Assembly (NCBI GenBank): GCA_047605265.1
Contig: JASGFY010000014.1
Location: 1 to 54,098 of the forward strand
Direction: 5' to 3'
Length of the DNA: 54,098 nucleotides
Source of the DNA: Solimonas sp047605265
GTDB taxonomy: Bacteria; Pseudomonadota; Gammaproteobacteria; Nevskiales; Nevskiaceae
Below the pieces are notes generated by a model, which was given only the letters and a program-made list of their open reading frames with translations, ran no database searches and was not told the origin of the DNA. Below are positions 16,036-24,615 of this stretch, piece after piece. The position numbers and the translations under genes were made by a program. Every line of letters starts with the position of its first letter. The first letter of the stretch is position 1.

Positions 16036-17168
16036 ACAAGGTTGCGAACATCGACGACATGCGTTCGTCGAAGCTCGATCCGATCGAGGACATCATCGCC
16101 GACTTCAAGGCCGGCAAGATGGTCATCCTGATGGACGACGAGAACCGTGAGAACGAAGGCGACATCCTGATGGCCGCCGAGCTCGTGCGGCCCGAGGACA
16201 TCAATTTCATGGCGCGCTTCGGCCGTGGCCTGATCTGCCTGACGCTGACGCAGGAACGCTGCCGCCAGCTGCGTCTGCCGCAGATGGTGTCGCGCAACGA
16301 GGAAAACCATAAGACCGCGTTCACCGTCTCGATCGAGGCGGCGCAGGGTGTGACGACCGGCATTTCCGCGCACGACCGCGCGCGCACCGTGCAGGCCGCC
16401 GTCAAGCGCGACGCGCGCCCCGAGGACGTCGTGCAGCCGGGCCACATTTTCCCGCTGATGGCGCAGCCCGGCGGCGTGCTGACGCGCGCCGGTCACACCG
16501 AGGCGGGCTGCGATCTCGCGCGCCTCGCCGGCCTCGAGCCGGCGGCGGTGATCGTCGAAGTGCTGAACGAGGACGGCACGATGGCGCGCCGTCCGGACCT
16601 CGAGAAGTTTTCGCGCGAGCACGGCATCAAGGTCGGCACGATCGCCGACCTGATCCGCTACCGCCTCGACAACGAGCACACCGTCGAGCGCGTCGCCGAG
16701 ACGCACGTGACGACCGAGTTCGGCGACTTCCGCCTCGTGACCTATCAGGACACGATCGACAACACCGTGCACCTGGCGATGGTGAAGGGAGCGATCGACG
16801 GAGCGAAGCCGGCGCTGGTGCGCGTGCATCTGCGCAACACTCTGCAGGATCTGCTCGGCGTCGAGCACGACGATTTCGGCTGGCCGCTGCGTCGTGCGCT
16901 GAAGCGCGTCGCCGACGAAGGCGCCGGCGTCGTCGTCGTGCTGCGCAAGCCGGAATCGTCGCGCGAGTTCGTGCAGCAGATCGTCGCGCTGAACATGCAT
17001 GACGAAACGCCGCACGACGTGCGGCCGCTGCTGCGCACCTACGGCATCGGCGCGCAGATCCTCTCCGACCTTGGCGTGCGCCGGATGCGCGTGCTCTCGG
17101 CGCCCAAGCGCATGCAGGGCATCTCGGGCTTCGGCCTCGAAGTCGTCGAATACGTGGCCTGCGATTGA
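16032..17168 (+). CDS. ribBX: 3,4-dihydroxy-2-butanone-4-phosphate synthase with degenerate GTP cyclohydrolase II domain (RibBX type)
   Basis: A 378-residue protein. The N-terminal half is a complete DHBP synthase, with the acidic loop DDENRENEGD, FGRGLICL, PGHIFPL and RAGHTEAGCDLARLAGL, making the four-carbon riboflavin precursor from ribulose 5-phosphate. The C-terminal half has the RibA fold length but lacks the catalytic marks of GTP cyclohydrolase II: no SECLTGD, no zinc RCDCG, no RQEGRGIG. In their place are VEHDDFGWPLRRALK and LRKPESSREF. This fits the RibBX variant described in proteobacteria. A genuine ribA should then exist elsewhere in the genome. Confidence 0.9.
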   Translation: MNKVANIDDMRSSKLDPIEDIIADFKAGKMVILMDDENRENEGDILMAAELVRPEDINFMARFGRGLICLTLTQERCRQLRLPQMVSRNEENHKTAFTVSIEAAQGVTTGISAHDRARTVQAAVKRDARPEDVVQPGHIFPLMAQPGGVLTRAGHTEAGCDLARLAGLEPAAVIVEVLNEDGTMARRPDLEKFSREHGIKVGTIADLIRYRLDNEHTVERVAETHVTTEFGDFRLVTYQDTIDNTVHLAMVKGAIDGAKPALVRVHLRNTLQDLLGVEHDDFGWPLRRALKRVADEGAGVVVVLRKPESSREFVQQIVALNMHDETPHDVRPLLRTYGIGAQILSDLGVRRMRVLSAPKRMQGISGFGLEVVEYVACD

Positions 17169-17722
17169 TGAACGGGACGAGCGGGAACGTGCGGAAGGCC
17201 GTGAAGAAGAGCGAGGGCGCGGCGAAAGCCGTGCCGGCCGACGCCAAGACCGGCTACGCCGCGCCGGACCTGCCGCAGGCGGGCGAATTCGCGAAAGCCA
17301 AGATCGCCATCGTCGCGACGCGCTGGAACGTCGAGATCGTCGACGCGCTCGTCGACGGCGCGCGTGCCGCGCTGCGCGACTGGGGCGTCAACGACAAGCG
17401 CGTCGGCTTCTTCCGCGCGCCCGGCGCCTATGAGATGCCGCTGGCCGCGAAGCTCCTGCTCGAAGGCGGCTACGACGGCGTCGTCGCGCTCGGCGCGGTG
17501 ATCCGCGGCGACACGCCACATTTCGATTACGTCGCCGGCGAATGCGCGCGCGGCCTGATCGACGTGCAGCTGGCGACCGGCCAGCCGGTCGGCTTCGGCG
17601 TGCTGACGGTCAACACCGTGCGGCAGGCCGTCGAGCGCGCGGGTCCGGGTCCGACGAACAAGGGTTATGAAGCGGCGGCGGCGATGCTCGAGATGCTGCG
17701 TCTGCGCAAGGAGCTGAAATGA
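17168..17722 (+). CDS. ribH: 6,7-dimethyl-8-ribityllumazine synthase
   Basis: A 184-residue enzyme that condenses the pyrimidine intermediate with dihydroxybutanone phosphate. The core starts near residue 44 (AKIAIVATRWNVEIVD). It contains PGAYEMPLAAK and the catalytic histidine loop LGAVIRGDTPHFDYV, and ends with GPGPTNKGYEAA. The first 40 residues are a Lys/Ala-rich extension not needed for the fold. The start shares one base with the preceding stop (TGATG), with no clear independent ribosome-binding site; a shorter product is possible. nusB overlaps its stop by 4 nt. Confidence 0.95.
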   Translation: MNGTSGNVRKAVKKSEGAAKAVPADAKTGYAAPDLPQAGEFAKAKIAIVATRWNVEIVDALVDGARAALRDWGVNDKRVGFFRAPGAYEMPLAAKLLLEGGYDGVVALGAVIRGDTPHFDYVAGECARGLIDVQLATGQPVGFGVLTVNTVRQAVERAGPGPTNKGYEAAAAMLEMLRLRKELK

Positions 17723-18186
17723 GCGAGCCGGGCCACCCGCCGGGCCAGGGCATGCCGCAGAGCCGCCGCGGTCTCGCGCGGCGCCTGACCGTGCAGGCAC
17801 TCTATCAGTGGCTGCTCAACGAGGCGGCGCCGGAAGCGCTGCTCAAGCAGTTCCGCGAGCAGGAAGAAGGCCTCGGCCGCGCCGATCCGGCCTATTTCGA
17901 GGCGCTGCTGAACGGCGTCGTCGCCCACGCGACCGAGCTGACCGTGGCGATCGTGCCGCATCTCGACCGTCCGCTCGCGCAGCTCGATCCGGTCGAGCAC
18001 GCGGTGCTGCTGCTCGGCGCGTACGAGATCGCGCATTGCCGCGACGTGCCGTGGAAGGTCGCCGTCAACGAGTCGGTCAATCTCGCCAAGATGTTCGGCG
18101 CCGAGGACGGCTACAAGTTCGTCAACGGCGTGCTCGACAAGCTCGCGCACGCGGCGCGCGCCGACGAAGTCCGCGCCGGACTCTGA
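17719..18186 (+). CDS. nusB: transcription antitermination factor NusB
   Basis: A 155-residue all-helical RNA-binding protein that pairs with NusE (S10) in rRNA antitermination. Visible landmarks are RRGLARRLTVQALYQWLL near the N-terminus, VEHAVLLLGAYEI in the middle, and the C-terminal VAVNESVNLAKMFGAEDGYKFVNGVLDKL. The start overlaps ribH (ATGA), and the position after ribH and before thiL is the classic proteobacterial order. Confidence 0.95.
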   Translation: MSEPGHPPGQGMPQSRRGLARRLTVQALYQWLLNEAAPEALLKQFREQEEGLGRADPAYFEALLNGVVAHATELTVAIVPHLDRPLAQLDPVEHAVLLLGAYEIAHCRDVPWKVAVNESVNLAKMFGAEDGYKFVNGVLDKLAHAARADEVRAGL

Positions 18187-18193
18187 GCCGGCG

Positions 18194-19174
18194 ATGGCCG
18201 AGCCCGTGGCCGGTGCAGGCGACGAGTTCGGGCTCATCCGCCGCTATTTCGCGCCGCTGACGCCGGGTGGCGAGGGCATCGCGCTCGGCATCGGCGACGA
18301 CTGCGCGCTGCTGCAGCCGCCGCCCGGCGAGCAGCTCGCGATGACGTCGGACACGCTGGTTTCCGGCCGGCATTTTCCCCGCGAAACGGCGCCGTACGAC
18401 ATCGGCTGGAAAGCGCTCGCCGTCAATCTGTCCGACCTGGCGGCGATGGGCGCGCGGCCGTGGACGTTCACGCTGGCGCTGACCTTGCCGGACGCCGATG
18501 CGCGCTGGCTCGGCGAATTCGCGCGCGGCCTCGCGGCGCTTGCCCGGGCCTCCGGCATCCGCCTGGTCGGCGGCGACACGACGCGCGGCCCGCTGTCGAT
18601 CACGATCACCGCCCTCGGCCTCGTGCCGCCGGGCAAGGCGCTGCGCCGCGACGGGGCGCGTCTCGGCGATCTCGTCTGCGTCACCGGCACGCTCGGCGAC
18701 GCGGCGCTGGCGCTGCGCTTCTGGCAGCGGGGTCGCGCGCCCGCGAGCGACGACGAACAGGCGCTGCGCGCGCGGCTCGACCGGCCGACGCCGCGCAATG
18801 CCGCCGGCCTCGGGCTGCGCGGCATCGCCAATGCGGCGCTCGATCTGTCCGACGGCCTCGTCGGCGATCTCGGCCACATCTGCGCGGCGAGCGGCGTCGG
18901 CGCCGAGCTCGATCCCGCCGCGCTGCCGGCATCGCCGGCGTTCTCCCGCTGCGTCGATCCCGCGGCGGCGCCCGAGTTGCAGCTCGCCGGCGGCGACGAT
19001 TACGAACTCTGCGTCTGCGTGCCGCCGGCGCTTCTGGCCGATGCGCGGCGCGCCTGCGGCGATCTGCCGCTGACGGTCGTCGGCCGCATCGGCTCCGGCA
19101 GCGGCGTGCGCCTGCGCGACGCGACGGGTGCTATCGTCGACGCCTCGCTACACGCTTATCGCCACTTCTCATGA
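18194..19174 (+). CDS. thiL: thiamine-monophosphate kinase
   Basis: A 326-residue ATP-dependent kinase that makes thiamine diphosphate from the monophosphate. Markers are the N-terminal DEFGLIRRYF, the metal-binding GIGDDCALL, NLSDLAAMGARP, the central GGDTTRGPLSITI, LDLSDGLVGDL, and GGDDYELC near the end. The ATG at 18194 lies 7 nt after the nusB stop. It ends overlapping pgpA by 4 nt. Confidence 0.95.
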   Translation: MAEPVAGAGDEFGLIRRYFAPLTPGGEGIALGIGDDCALLQPPPGEQLAMTSDTLVSGRHFPRETAPYDIGWKALAVNLSDLAAMGARPWTFTLALTLPDADARWLGEFARGLAALARASGIRLVGGDTTRGPLSITITALGLVPPGKALRRDGARLGDLVCVTGTLGDAALALRFWQRGRAPASDDEQALRARLDRPTPRNAAGLGLRGIANAALDLSDGLVGDLGHICAASGVGAELDPAALPASPAFSRCVDPAAAPELQLAGGDDYELCVCVPPALLADARRACGDLPLTVVGRIGSGSGVRLRDATGAIVDASLHAYRHFS

Positions 19175-19707
19175 AGCCGCTGCCGAAGACCGCGCCATTC
19201 CCGAAGCCGCCTGCCGAGCTGATCTGGTCGACGCCGGAGCACGTGCTGGCGTTCGGCTTCGGCGCCGGCCTCGCGCCGCGAGCGCCGGGCACGTTCGGCA
19301 CGCTGGTCGGCATCGTCTTCTTCCTCGCGCTGCTGTGGCTGCCGTGGCCGTTCTTCGTCGCGGCGACGGTCGCGCTGTTCGCGGCCGGCTGCTTCGTCTG
19401 CGGCGAGAGCGCGCGCCTGCTCGGCGTGCACGACTACGGCGGCATCGTCTTCGACGAGATCGTCGGGTACCTGATCGCCGCCGCGCCGCTCGTCTGGCTG
19501 GCGCCGGCCGGCATCGGCGGCTGGGCGCTCGGTATCGCGATCGCCTTTGTGCTGTTCCGCCTCTTCGATATCGCCAAACCCTGGCCGATCCGCATCCTCG
19601 ATCGCCGCGTGCATGGCGGCTTCGGCATCATGATCGACGACGCGATCGCCGGCGCGTTTGCGGCCGCGGTGCTGTGGGCGCTGCGGCGCTGGCTGCTGCC
19701 GCTCTGA
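19171..19707 (+). CDS. pgpA: phosphatidylglycerophosphatase A
   Basis: A 178-residue inner-membrane phosphatase that dephosphorylates phosphatidylglycerol phosphate. It has the family pattern GFGAGLAPRAPGTFGTLVG, the acidic VFDEIVGYLIA, FRLFDIAKPWPI, and the terminal GGFGIMIDDAIAG. About four hydrophobic segments are visible. The ATG at 19171 overlaps the thiL stop (ATGA). It closes the glyA-to-pgpA operon; about 210 nt of spacer follow before the next gene. Confidence 0.94.
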   Translation: MKPLPKTAPFPKPPAELIWSTPEHVLAFGFGAGLAPRAPGTFGTLVGIVFFLALLWLPWPFFVAATVALFAAGCFVCGESARLLGVHDYGGIVFDEIVGYLIAAAPLVWLAPAGIGGWALGIAIAFVLFRLFDIAKPWPIRILDRRVHGGFGIMIDDAIAGAFAAAVLWALRRWLLPL

Positions 19708-19919
19708 GCGACCGGCGGCGCGGTCGTCCGTCCGGCGTCGGGGCACGCCTCGTTCGACGCAAGCGCGCTCGTCCAATCGGGATTTTTTGGCTCCGCGGCC
19801 GATCGTCGATGTTTTTGGGGCGCTGCGCGGGATGCCACCGCGTAATACAATGCGCGTTCTTTGGGTATCCCTGAAACCATCCAAGCCAGCCTGATGAAGG
19901 CTGCCAGGAAGTCGAGCGC

Positions 19920-21581
19920 ATGTCCGTTGAACGCGATGTAATGGAATATGACGTGGTCGTCGTCGGTGCCGGCCCCGCCGGGCTGGCGGCGGCCTGCCGC
20001 CTGAAGCAGAAAGCGGCGGAAGCCGGCCAGGACATCAGCGTTTGCGTGGTCGAGAAAGGTTCGGAAGTCGGCGCGCACATTCTCTCGGGCGCGGTGTTCG
20101 AGCCGCGCGCGCTGCAGGAACTCTTTCCGGACTGGAAGGAGAAGGGGGCGCCGCTGAACGTGCCGGTCGCCGGCGACGAAATCTATTTCTTCCGCAGCCC
20201 GGAAGCCGCGCTCAAGATGCCGAACGCCTTCGTGCCGAAGACGATGCACAACGAAGGCAATTACGTCGTCTCGCTCGGCAACCTCTGCCGCTGGCTGGCC
20301 AAGCAGGCCGAGGACCTCGGCGTCGAGATCTATCCGGGCTTTGCCGCGCAGCACGCGATCGTCGAGGACAATGTCGTCAAGGGCGTGCAGATCGGCGACA
20401 TGGGCATCAACCGCGAGGGCGAGCACAAGACCGACTTCGCGCCGGGCATGGAACTGCGCGCCAAGTACACGCTGTTCGCCGAAGGCTGCCGCGGCCATCT
20501 CGGCAAGCAGCTGATCGCGCAGTACCGGCTCGACAGCGAGTCAGACCCGCAGCATTACGCGATCGGCATCAAGGAAATCTGGACGGTGCCGCCGGAGCAG
20601 CACAAGCCGGGCCTCGTCGTGCACGGCGCCGGCTGGCCGCTGAACCTGCTCGGCACCGACGCGCTCGGCGGCTCGTTCCTGTACCACTTCGAGAACCATC
20701 AGGTCGTCGTCGGCTTGATCGTCGATCTGTCGTACACCAATCCGTACCTGTCGCCGTTCGACGAGTTCCAGCGCTTCAAGCATCACCCCGTCATCAGGAA
20801 GTACCTCGAGGGCGGCACGCGCGTCTCGTACGGCGCGCGCGCCATCGTCAAGGGCGGCATCAATTCGCTGCCGAAGCTGGCGTTCCCCGGCGGCGTGCTG
20901 ATCGGCGACGACGCCGGCATGCTCAACTTCGCCAAGATCAAGGGCAGCCACACGGCGATGAAGTCCGGCATGATCGCCGCCGAAGCGGTCGCCGAGGCGC
21001 TGCTGGCCGGCGACGAGGGCGGCAAGGTGCTGAACGGCTATGCCGACAAGTTCAAGGCGAGCTGGCTGCACGACGAGCTGTACCGCTCGCGCAACTTCGG
21101 TCCGTTCCTGCACAAGTTCGGCGCGCTGATCGGCGGCGCGATCAACTACATCGAGCAGAACTGGTTCGGCGGCAAGTTCCCGTTCACCGTTCACGACCTG
21201 AAGCCGGACTATAAGACGCTGAAGCTCGCGTCGGAGTCGCGGAAGATCGAATACCCGAAGCCGGACGGCAAGCTCAGCTTCGACAAGCTCTCGTCGGTGT
21301 TCCTGTCGAGCACCAACCACGAGGAAGACCAGCCGGTCCACCTGCAGCTCAAGGACCCGTCGATCCCGATCGCCAGGAACCTGCCGCTGTACGCCGAGCC
21401 GGCGCAGCGCTATTGCCCGGCGGGCGTCTACGAAGTGGTCGGCGACGAAGGCGCCAAACGCTTTCAGATCAATGCGCAGAATTGCGTGCACTGCAAGACC
21501 TGCGACATCAAGGACCCGGCGCAGAACATCAACTGGGTCGCGCCGGAAGGCGGTGGCGGACCGAACTACGCCAACATGTAA
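19920..21581 (+). CDS. electron transfer flavoprotein-ubiquinone oxidoreductase
   Basis: A 553-residue membrane-associated flavo/iron-sulfur protein that passes electrons from reduced ETF to ubiquinone. The N-terminal FAD motif is VVVVGAGPAGLAAACRLK. The middle has GGINSLPKLAFPGG and GDDAGMLNFAKIKG. The C-terminal [4Fe-4S] site has CPAGVYE and NCVHCKTCDIKDPAQNI. The start at 19920 gives a typical length; a second ATG eight codons on is possible. It is followed by etfB and etfA, giving a complete ETF dehydrogenase electron route for acyl-CoA or amino-acid oxidation. Confidence 0.96.
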   Translation: MSVERDVMEYDVVVVGAGPAGLAAACRLKQKAAEAGQDISVCVVEKGSEVGAHILSGAVFEPRALQELFPDWKEKGAPLNVPVAGDEIYFFRSPEAALKMPNAFVPKTMHNEGNYVVSLGNLCRWLAKQAEDLGVEIYPGFAAQHAIVEDNVVKGVQIGDMGINREGEHKTDFAPGMELRAKYTLFAEGCRGHLGKQLIAQYRLDSESDPQHYAIGIKEIWTVPPEQHKPGLVVHGAGWPLNLLGTDALGGSFLYHFENHQVVVGLIVDLSYTNPYLSPFDEFQRFKHHPVIRKYLEGGTRVSYGARAIVKGGINSLPKLAFPGGVLIGDDAGMLNFAKIKGSHTAMKSGMIAAEAVAEALLAGDEGGKVLNGYADKFKASWLHDELYRSRNFGPFLHKFGALIGGAINYIEQNWFGGKFPFTVHDLKPDYKTLKLASESRKIEYPKPDGKLSFDKLSSVFLSSTNHEEDQPVHLQLKDPSIPIARNLPLYAEPAQRYCPAGVYEVVGDEGAKRFQINAQNCVHCKTCDIKDPAQNINWVAPEGGGGPNYANM

Positions 21582-21705
21582 GGAACCAAGGCTGCGGCGC
21601 GTGCGGGTCCGCATGAGGGACGTGCGGCCCGAGTGGCATCTATAAGCTGCCAGGCACCGCATTCCCAGGATTTATTTTCACTCGGTAGGCATCAGGAAAG
21701 AGCGA

Positions 21706-22452
21706 ATGAAAGCCCTAGTAAGCGTGAAGCGCGTGGTGGACTACAACGTCCGCATCCAGGTGAAGTCGGACGGCTCCGGCGTCGTCACCGACGGCGTCAA
21801 GCACTCGATGAATCCGTTCGACGAAATCGCGATGGAAGAAGCGGTGCGTCTGAAGGAAAAAGGCAAGGTCACTGAGATCGTCGCCGTGACGATCGGCGGC
21901 GACAAGAACGAAGAGACGCTGCGTACCGCGCTGGCCTTCGGCGCCGACCGCGCGATCCACATCAAGGAAGCCGGCGAAGTGCAGCCGCTGACGGCGGCCA
22001 AGGCCTTCGCCGCGGTGCTGAAGAAGGAAGACGCCAAGCTGTTCATCGCCGGCAAGCAGGCGATCGACGACGACGCCAACCAGACCGGCCAGATGGTCGC
22101 CGCGCTGCTCGATATCGCGCAGGCCACATTCGCCTCGAAGGTCGACGTCGACGGCAACAAGGCGGTCGTCACGCGTGAAATCGACGCGGGCCTGGAGACC
22201 ATCGAAGTCGATCTGCCGGCGGTCATCACGACCGACCTGCGCCTCAACGAGCCGCGCTATCTGAAGCTGCCGGACATCATGAAGGCGAAGAAGAAGCCGA
22301 TCGACGCGGTGAGCTTCGCCGATCTCGGCGTGACGCCGGCCGCCGGCTACAAGGTCACCAAGACCGCCGCGCCGCCGACGCGCAGCAAGGGCATCGTGGT
22401 GAAGACCGTCGACGAACTCGTCGCCGCCCTCAAGGCCAAGGGCCTGCTCTAA
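21706..22452 (+). CDS. etfB: electron transfer flavoprotein beta subunit
   Basis: A 248-residue subunit that binds AMP and pairs with EtfA. Signatures are MKALVSVKRVVDYNVRI at the start, MNPFDEIAMEEAVRLKEKG, the AMP-binding GKQAIDDDANQTGQM, and TTDLRLNEPRYLKLPDIMKA with KKKPI. A ribosome-binding site GGAAAG precedes the ATG. It lies 24 nt upstream of etfA in the same unit and 124 nt after the ETF-QO stop; that spacer may hold a separate promoter. Confidence 0.96.
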   Translation: MKALVSVKRVVDYNVRIQVKSDGSGVVTDGVKHSMNPFDEIAMEEAVRLKEKGKVTEIVAVTIGGDKNEETLRTALAFGADRAIHIKEAGEVQPLTAAKAFAAVLKKEDAKLFIAGKQAIDDDANQTGQMVAALLDIAQATFASKVDVDGNKAVVTREIDAGLETIEVDLPAVITTDLRLNEPRYLKLPDIMKAKKKPIDAVSFADLGVTPAAGYKVTKTAAPPTRSKGIVVKTVDELVAALKAKGLL

Positions 22453-22475
22453 GGCCACAGGATTCGAGAGAACAC

Positions 22476-23408
22476 ATGAGCAAGATTCTGATCATCGGCG
22501 AAACCGCCGACGGCAAGCTGAACTCGGGCGTCGCCAAGGTCGTGGCCGCCGCCAAGGCGATCGGCGGCGAGATCGTCGTCGCGCTGCTCGGCACGGACGT
22601 GTCGGGCCCGGCCGCGGAAGCCGCCACGCTCGACGGCGTGACCCAGGTGCTGAAAGTCGAGCGCGCCGAGAATGCGCACGTCCTCGCCGCGACCTACGCA
22701 CCGCAGGTCGCCGAACTGGCCGCCGGCTACAGCCACGTGCTGTTCCCGGGCACCGCGTTCGGCAAGGACCTCGCGCCGCGCGTCGCCGCCAGGCTCGACG
22801 TGCAGCAGATCAGCGACATCATGCACGTGCACGGCGCGACGAGCTTCGATCGTCCGACCTACGCGGGCAACGCGATCACCACGGTCGAGGCGCCGGCCGG
22901 CACGGTCGTCGCCACGGTGCGCCTGGCTTCGTTCACCGCCGTCGGCGCCGGCGGCTCGGCGGCCATCGAAGCGGCCACGACCAGCGCGGCGCTGCCGTCG
23001 CACACGCGCTTCGTCAAGCTGGAGGCGCAGAAGTCTGAGCGTCCGGACCTGCAGGCGGCGGCCAAGGTCGTCTCGGGCGGCCGTGCGCTCGGCAGCAGCG
23101 AAAACTTCAAGGTCATCTACGACTTCGCCGACAAGATCGGCGCGGCCGTCGGCGCTTCGCGCGCCGCCGTCGACTCGGGCTACGTGCCGAACGATCTGCA
23201 GGTCGGCCAGACCGGCAAGATCATCGCGCCGGAACTGTACTTCGCGATCGGCATCTCGGGCGCGATCCAGCATCTCGCCGGCATCAAGGATGCGCGCACC
23301 ATCGTCGCGATCAACAAGGATGCCGAGGCGCCGATCTTCGAGATCGCCGACTTCGGCCTCGTCGCCGACCTGTTCCAGGCCGTGCCGGAACTGACCAGCA
23401 AGGTGTGA
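22476..23408 (+). CDS. etfA: electron transfer flavoprotein alpha subunit
   Basis: A 310-residue FAD-binding subunit. The C-terminal FAD domain is complete: KVVSGGRALGSSENF, the acidic loop with GASRAAVDSGYVPN, QVGQTGKIIAPELY, and SGAIQHLAGIKDARTIVAIN. With EtfB it collects electrons from several acyl-CoA and related dehydrogenases and delivers them to the ETF-QO encoded just upstream. A repeat element and a terminator hairpin follow. Confidence 0.96.
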   Translation: MSKILIIGETADGKLNSGVAKVVAAAKAIGGEIVVALLGTDVSGPAAEAATLDGVTQVLKVERAENAHVLAATYAPQVAELAAGYSHVLFPGTAFGKDLAPRVAARLDVQQISDIMHVHGATSFDRPTYAGNAITTVEAPAGTVVATVRLASFTAVGAGGSAAIEAATTSAALPSHTRFVKLEAQKSERPDLQAAAKVVSGGRALGSSENFKVIYDFADKIGAAVGASRAAVDSGYVPNDLQVGQTGKIIAPELYFAIGISGAIQHLAGIKDARTIVAINKDAEAPIFEIADFGLVADLFQAVPELTSKV

Positions 23409-23420
23409 CCGCCGTGAGCC

Positions 23421-23492
23421 GTCATCCCCGCACGAGCGGGGATCTAGGGATTTGAGCGCAACGCTCTGGATTCCCGCTTCCGTGGGAATGAC
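23421..23492. repeat. dispersed palindromic intergenic repeat (REP/MITE-like)
   Basis: A 72-bp imperfect palindrome. The ends are GTCATCCCCGC and GTGGGAATGAC, the inner arms are GGATCTAGGGA and CTGGATTCCC, and the centre is GAGCG-CAA-CGCTC. Elements of this GTCATTCCCGC...GCGGGAATGAC form are dispersed in many proteobacterial genomes. It sits just after etfA. Part of a similar half-element is seen at 45282-45309. Confidence 0.7.
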
Positions 23493-23500
23493 AGCACGAA

Positions 23501-23530
23501 CGAAGGCCGGCATTCGCCGGCCTTCGTCGT
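23501..23530 (+). terminator. terminator hairpin of the ETF operon
   Basis: A perfect 10-bp stem (CGAAGGCCGG / CCGGCCTTCG) with a 6-nt loop, followed by TCGTTG. It lies 93 nt after etfA and beyond the palindromic repeat. The T-tract is short. Confidence 0.6.
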
Positions 23531-23644
23531 TGACGGCGGCGTTCGGCAAGGCGAACGGCGTCGATGGTCCGCAGCGCCCGCGCGCGACAACGACGGTATA
23601 GTGCGCGCGCCACGTTCGGTGGCGCGACCACGCGGCAGACCGTC

Positions 23645-24136
23645 ATGCGCCATCTCAGCCTCGTCGTGGCGATGGATCAGGACCGCCTGATCGGCAAGGC
23701 CAACGGCCTGCCGTGGCGTCTGCCCGACGATCTGAAGCACTTCAGGCAGGTCACGCTCGGCAAGACCGTGCTGATGGGGCGCAGGACCTGGGATTCGCTC
23801 GGCAAGCCGCTGCCTGGACGCGAGAACTGGGTCGTCTCGCGCGATCCGGCGTTCGCGCCGGCCGGCGCGCGTGTCTTCGGCAGCCTCGACGATGCGCTCG
23901 CTGCGCACCGCGGCGATGAGCTCATGGTCATCGGCGGCGCCGAGCTGTACCGCCAGACGCTGCCGCTCGCGCAGCGCATCTACCTGACCGAAGTGCAGGC
24001 GCGCGTCGGCGACGGCGATGCGTGGTTCCCGGCGTTCGATCGCGCCGCCTTCGATGAACTCTACGCGCAGACGCACGCCGCCGACGAGCGCCACGCTTAT
24101 CCGTTCCGCTTCGTCACGCTGGCGCGGCGCGCATAG
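23645..24136 (+). CDS. folA: dihydrofolate reductase
   Basis: A 163-residue enzyme that reduces dihydrofolate to tetrahydrofolate with NADPH, and the target of trimethoprim. It starts MRHLSLVVAMDQDRLIG. It has the substrate-site segment LPWRLPDDLKHF with the catalytic aspartate at residue 29, VLMGRRTWDSLGKPLPGR, and VIGGAELYRQTLPLA. The ATG at 23645 gives the normal length; the frame is open upstream without similarity. Confidence 0.95.
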   Translation: MRHLSLVVAMDQDRLIGKANGLPWRLPDDLKHFRQVTLGKTVLMGRRTWDSLGKPLPGRENWVVSRDPAFAPAGARVFGSLDDALAAHRGDELMVIGGAELYRQTLPLAQRIYLTEVQARVGDGDAWFPAFDRAAFDELYAQTHAADERHAYPFRFVTLARRA

Positions 24137-24202
24137 CGGGCGCCGCGGCCGCCGGCTATGCTCGCCGCCGCAACGAGCACATCCATGACGAGGGAAGAAG
24201 CG

Positions 24203-24469
24203 ATGGCGGATCTGAAGGCGGATTTCACGAAGGCGCAGGCGGACGTCAAGACGCTGACCAAGCGCCCGGGCAACGACGACATGCTGTTCCTGTATTCGCA
24301 CTTCAAGCAGGCCAGCGAAGGCGATGTCAGCGGCTCGCGCCCCGGCATGCTCGACATGGTCGGCCGCGCCAAGTACGACGCCTGGGCCAAGCTCAAGGGC
24401 GCCAAGGCCGACGACGCGATGAAGAAATACATTGACAAGGTCGCCGCGCTGCTCAAGACGCACAAATAA
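24203..24469 (+). CDS. acyl-CoA-binding protein
   Basis: An 88-residue four-helix acyl-CoA-binding protein. It has the conserved core DFTKAQADVKTLTKRPGNDD, FLYSHFKQASEGDVSGSRPG, and MVGRAKYDAWAKLKG. Such proteins bind long-chain acyl-CoA esters in the cytosol and buffer or transport them. GAGGGAAG upstream of the ATG at 24203 favours that start over in-frame ATGs at 24158 and 24185. It lies near the ETF genes, consistent with a fatty-acid-oxidation link, but is separated from them by folA. Confidence 0.9.
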   Translation: MADLKADFTKAQADVKTLTKRPGNDDMLFLYSHFKQASEGDVSGSRPGMLDMVGRAKYDAWAKLKGAKADDAMKKYIDKVAALLKTHK

Positions 24470-24533
24470 GCGCGACCTCATGGCCGCCCGGCCTTTGCGC
24501 GCGCAGCCGTTCGCGGAAAAGATCGTCCGGACA

Positions 24534-24562
24534 AGCGAAGAGGGCCTTGCGGCCCTCTCGCT
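24534..24562. terminator. bidirectional hairpin between two convergent genes
   Basis: AGAGGGCC and GGCCCTCT form an 8-bp stem with a TTGC loop, extended by AGCGA/TCGCT outside. It lies between the acyl-CoA-binding protein gene and the convergent YXWGXW gene. T-runs are poor on both sides, so efficiency is uncertain. Confidence 0.55.
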
Positions 24563-24615
24563 TCGCGCGTGGACGCCGGCGGCGTAGTGGATCGCCGGCG
24601 CGGCGGGCTTGCTGC

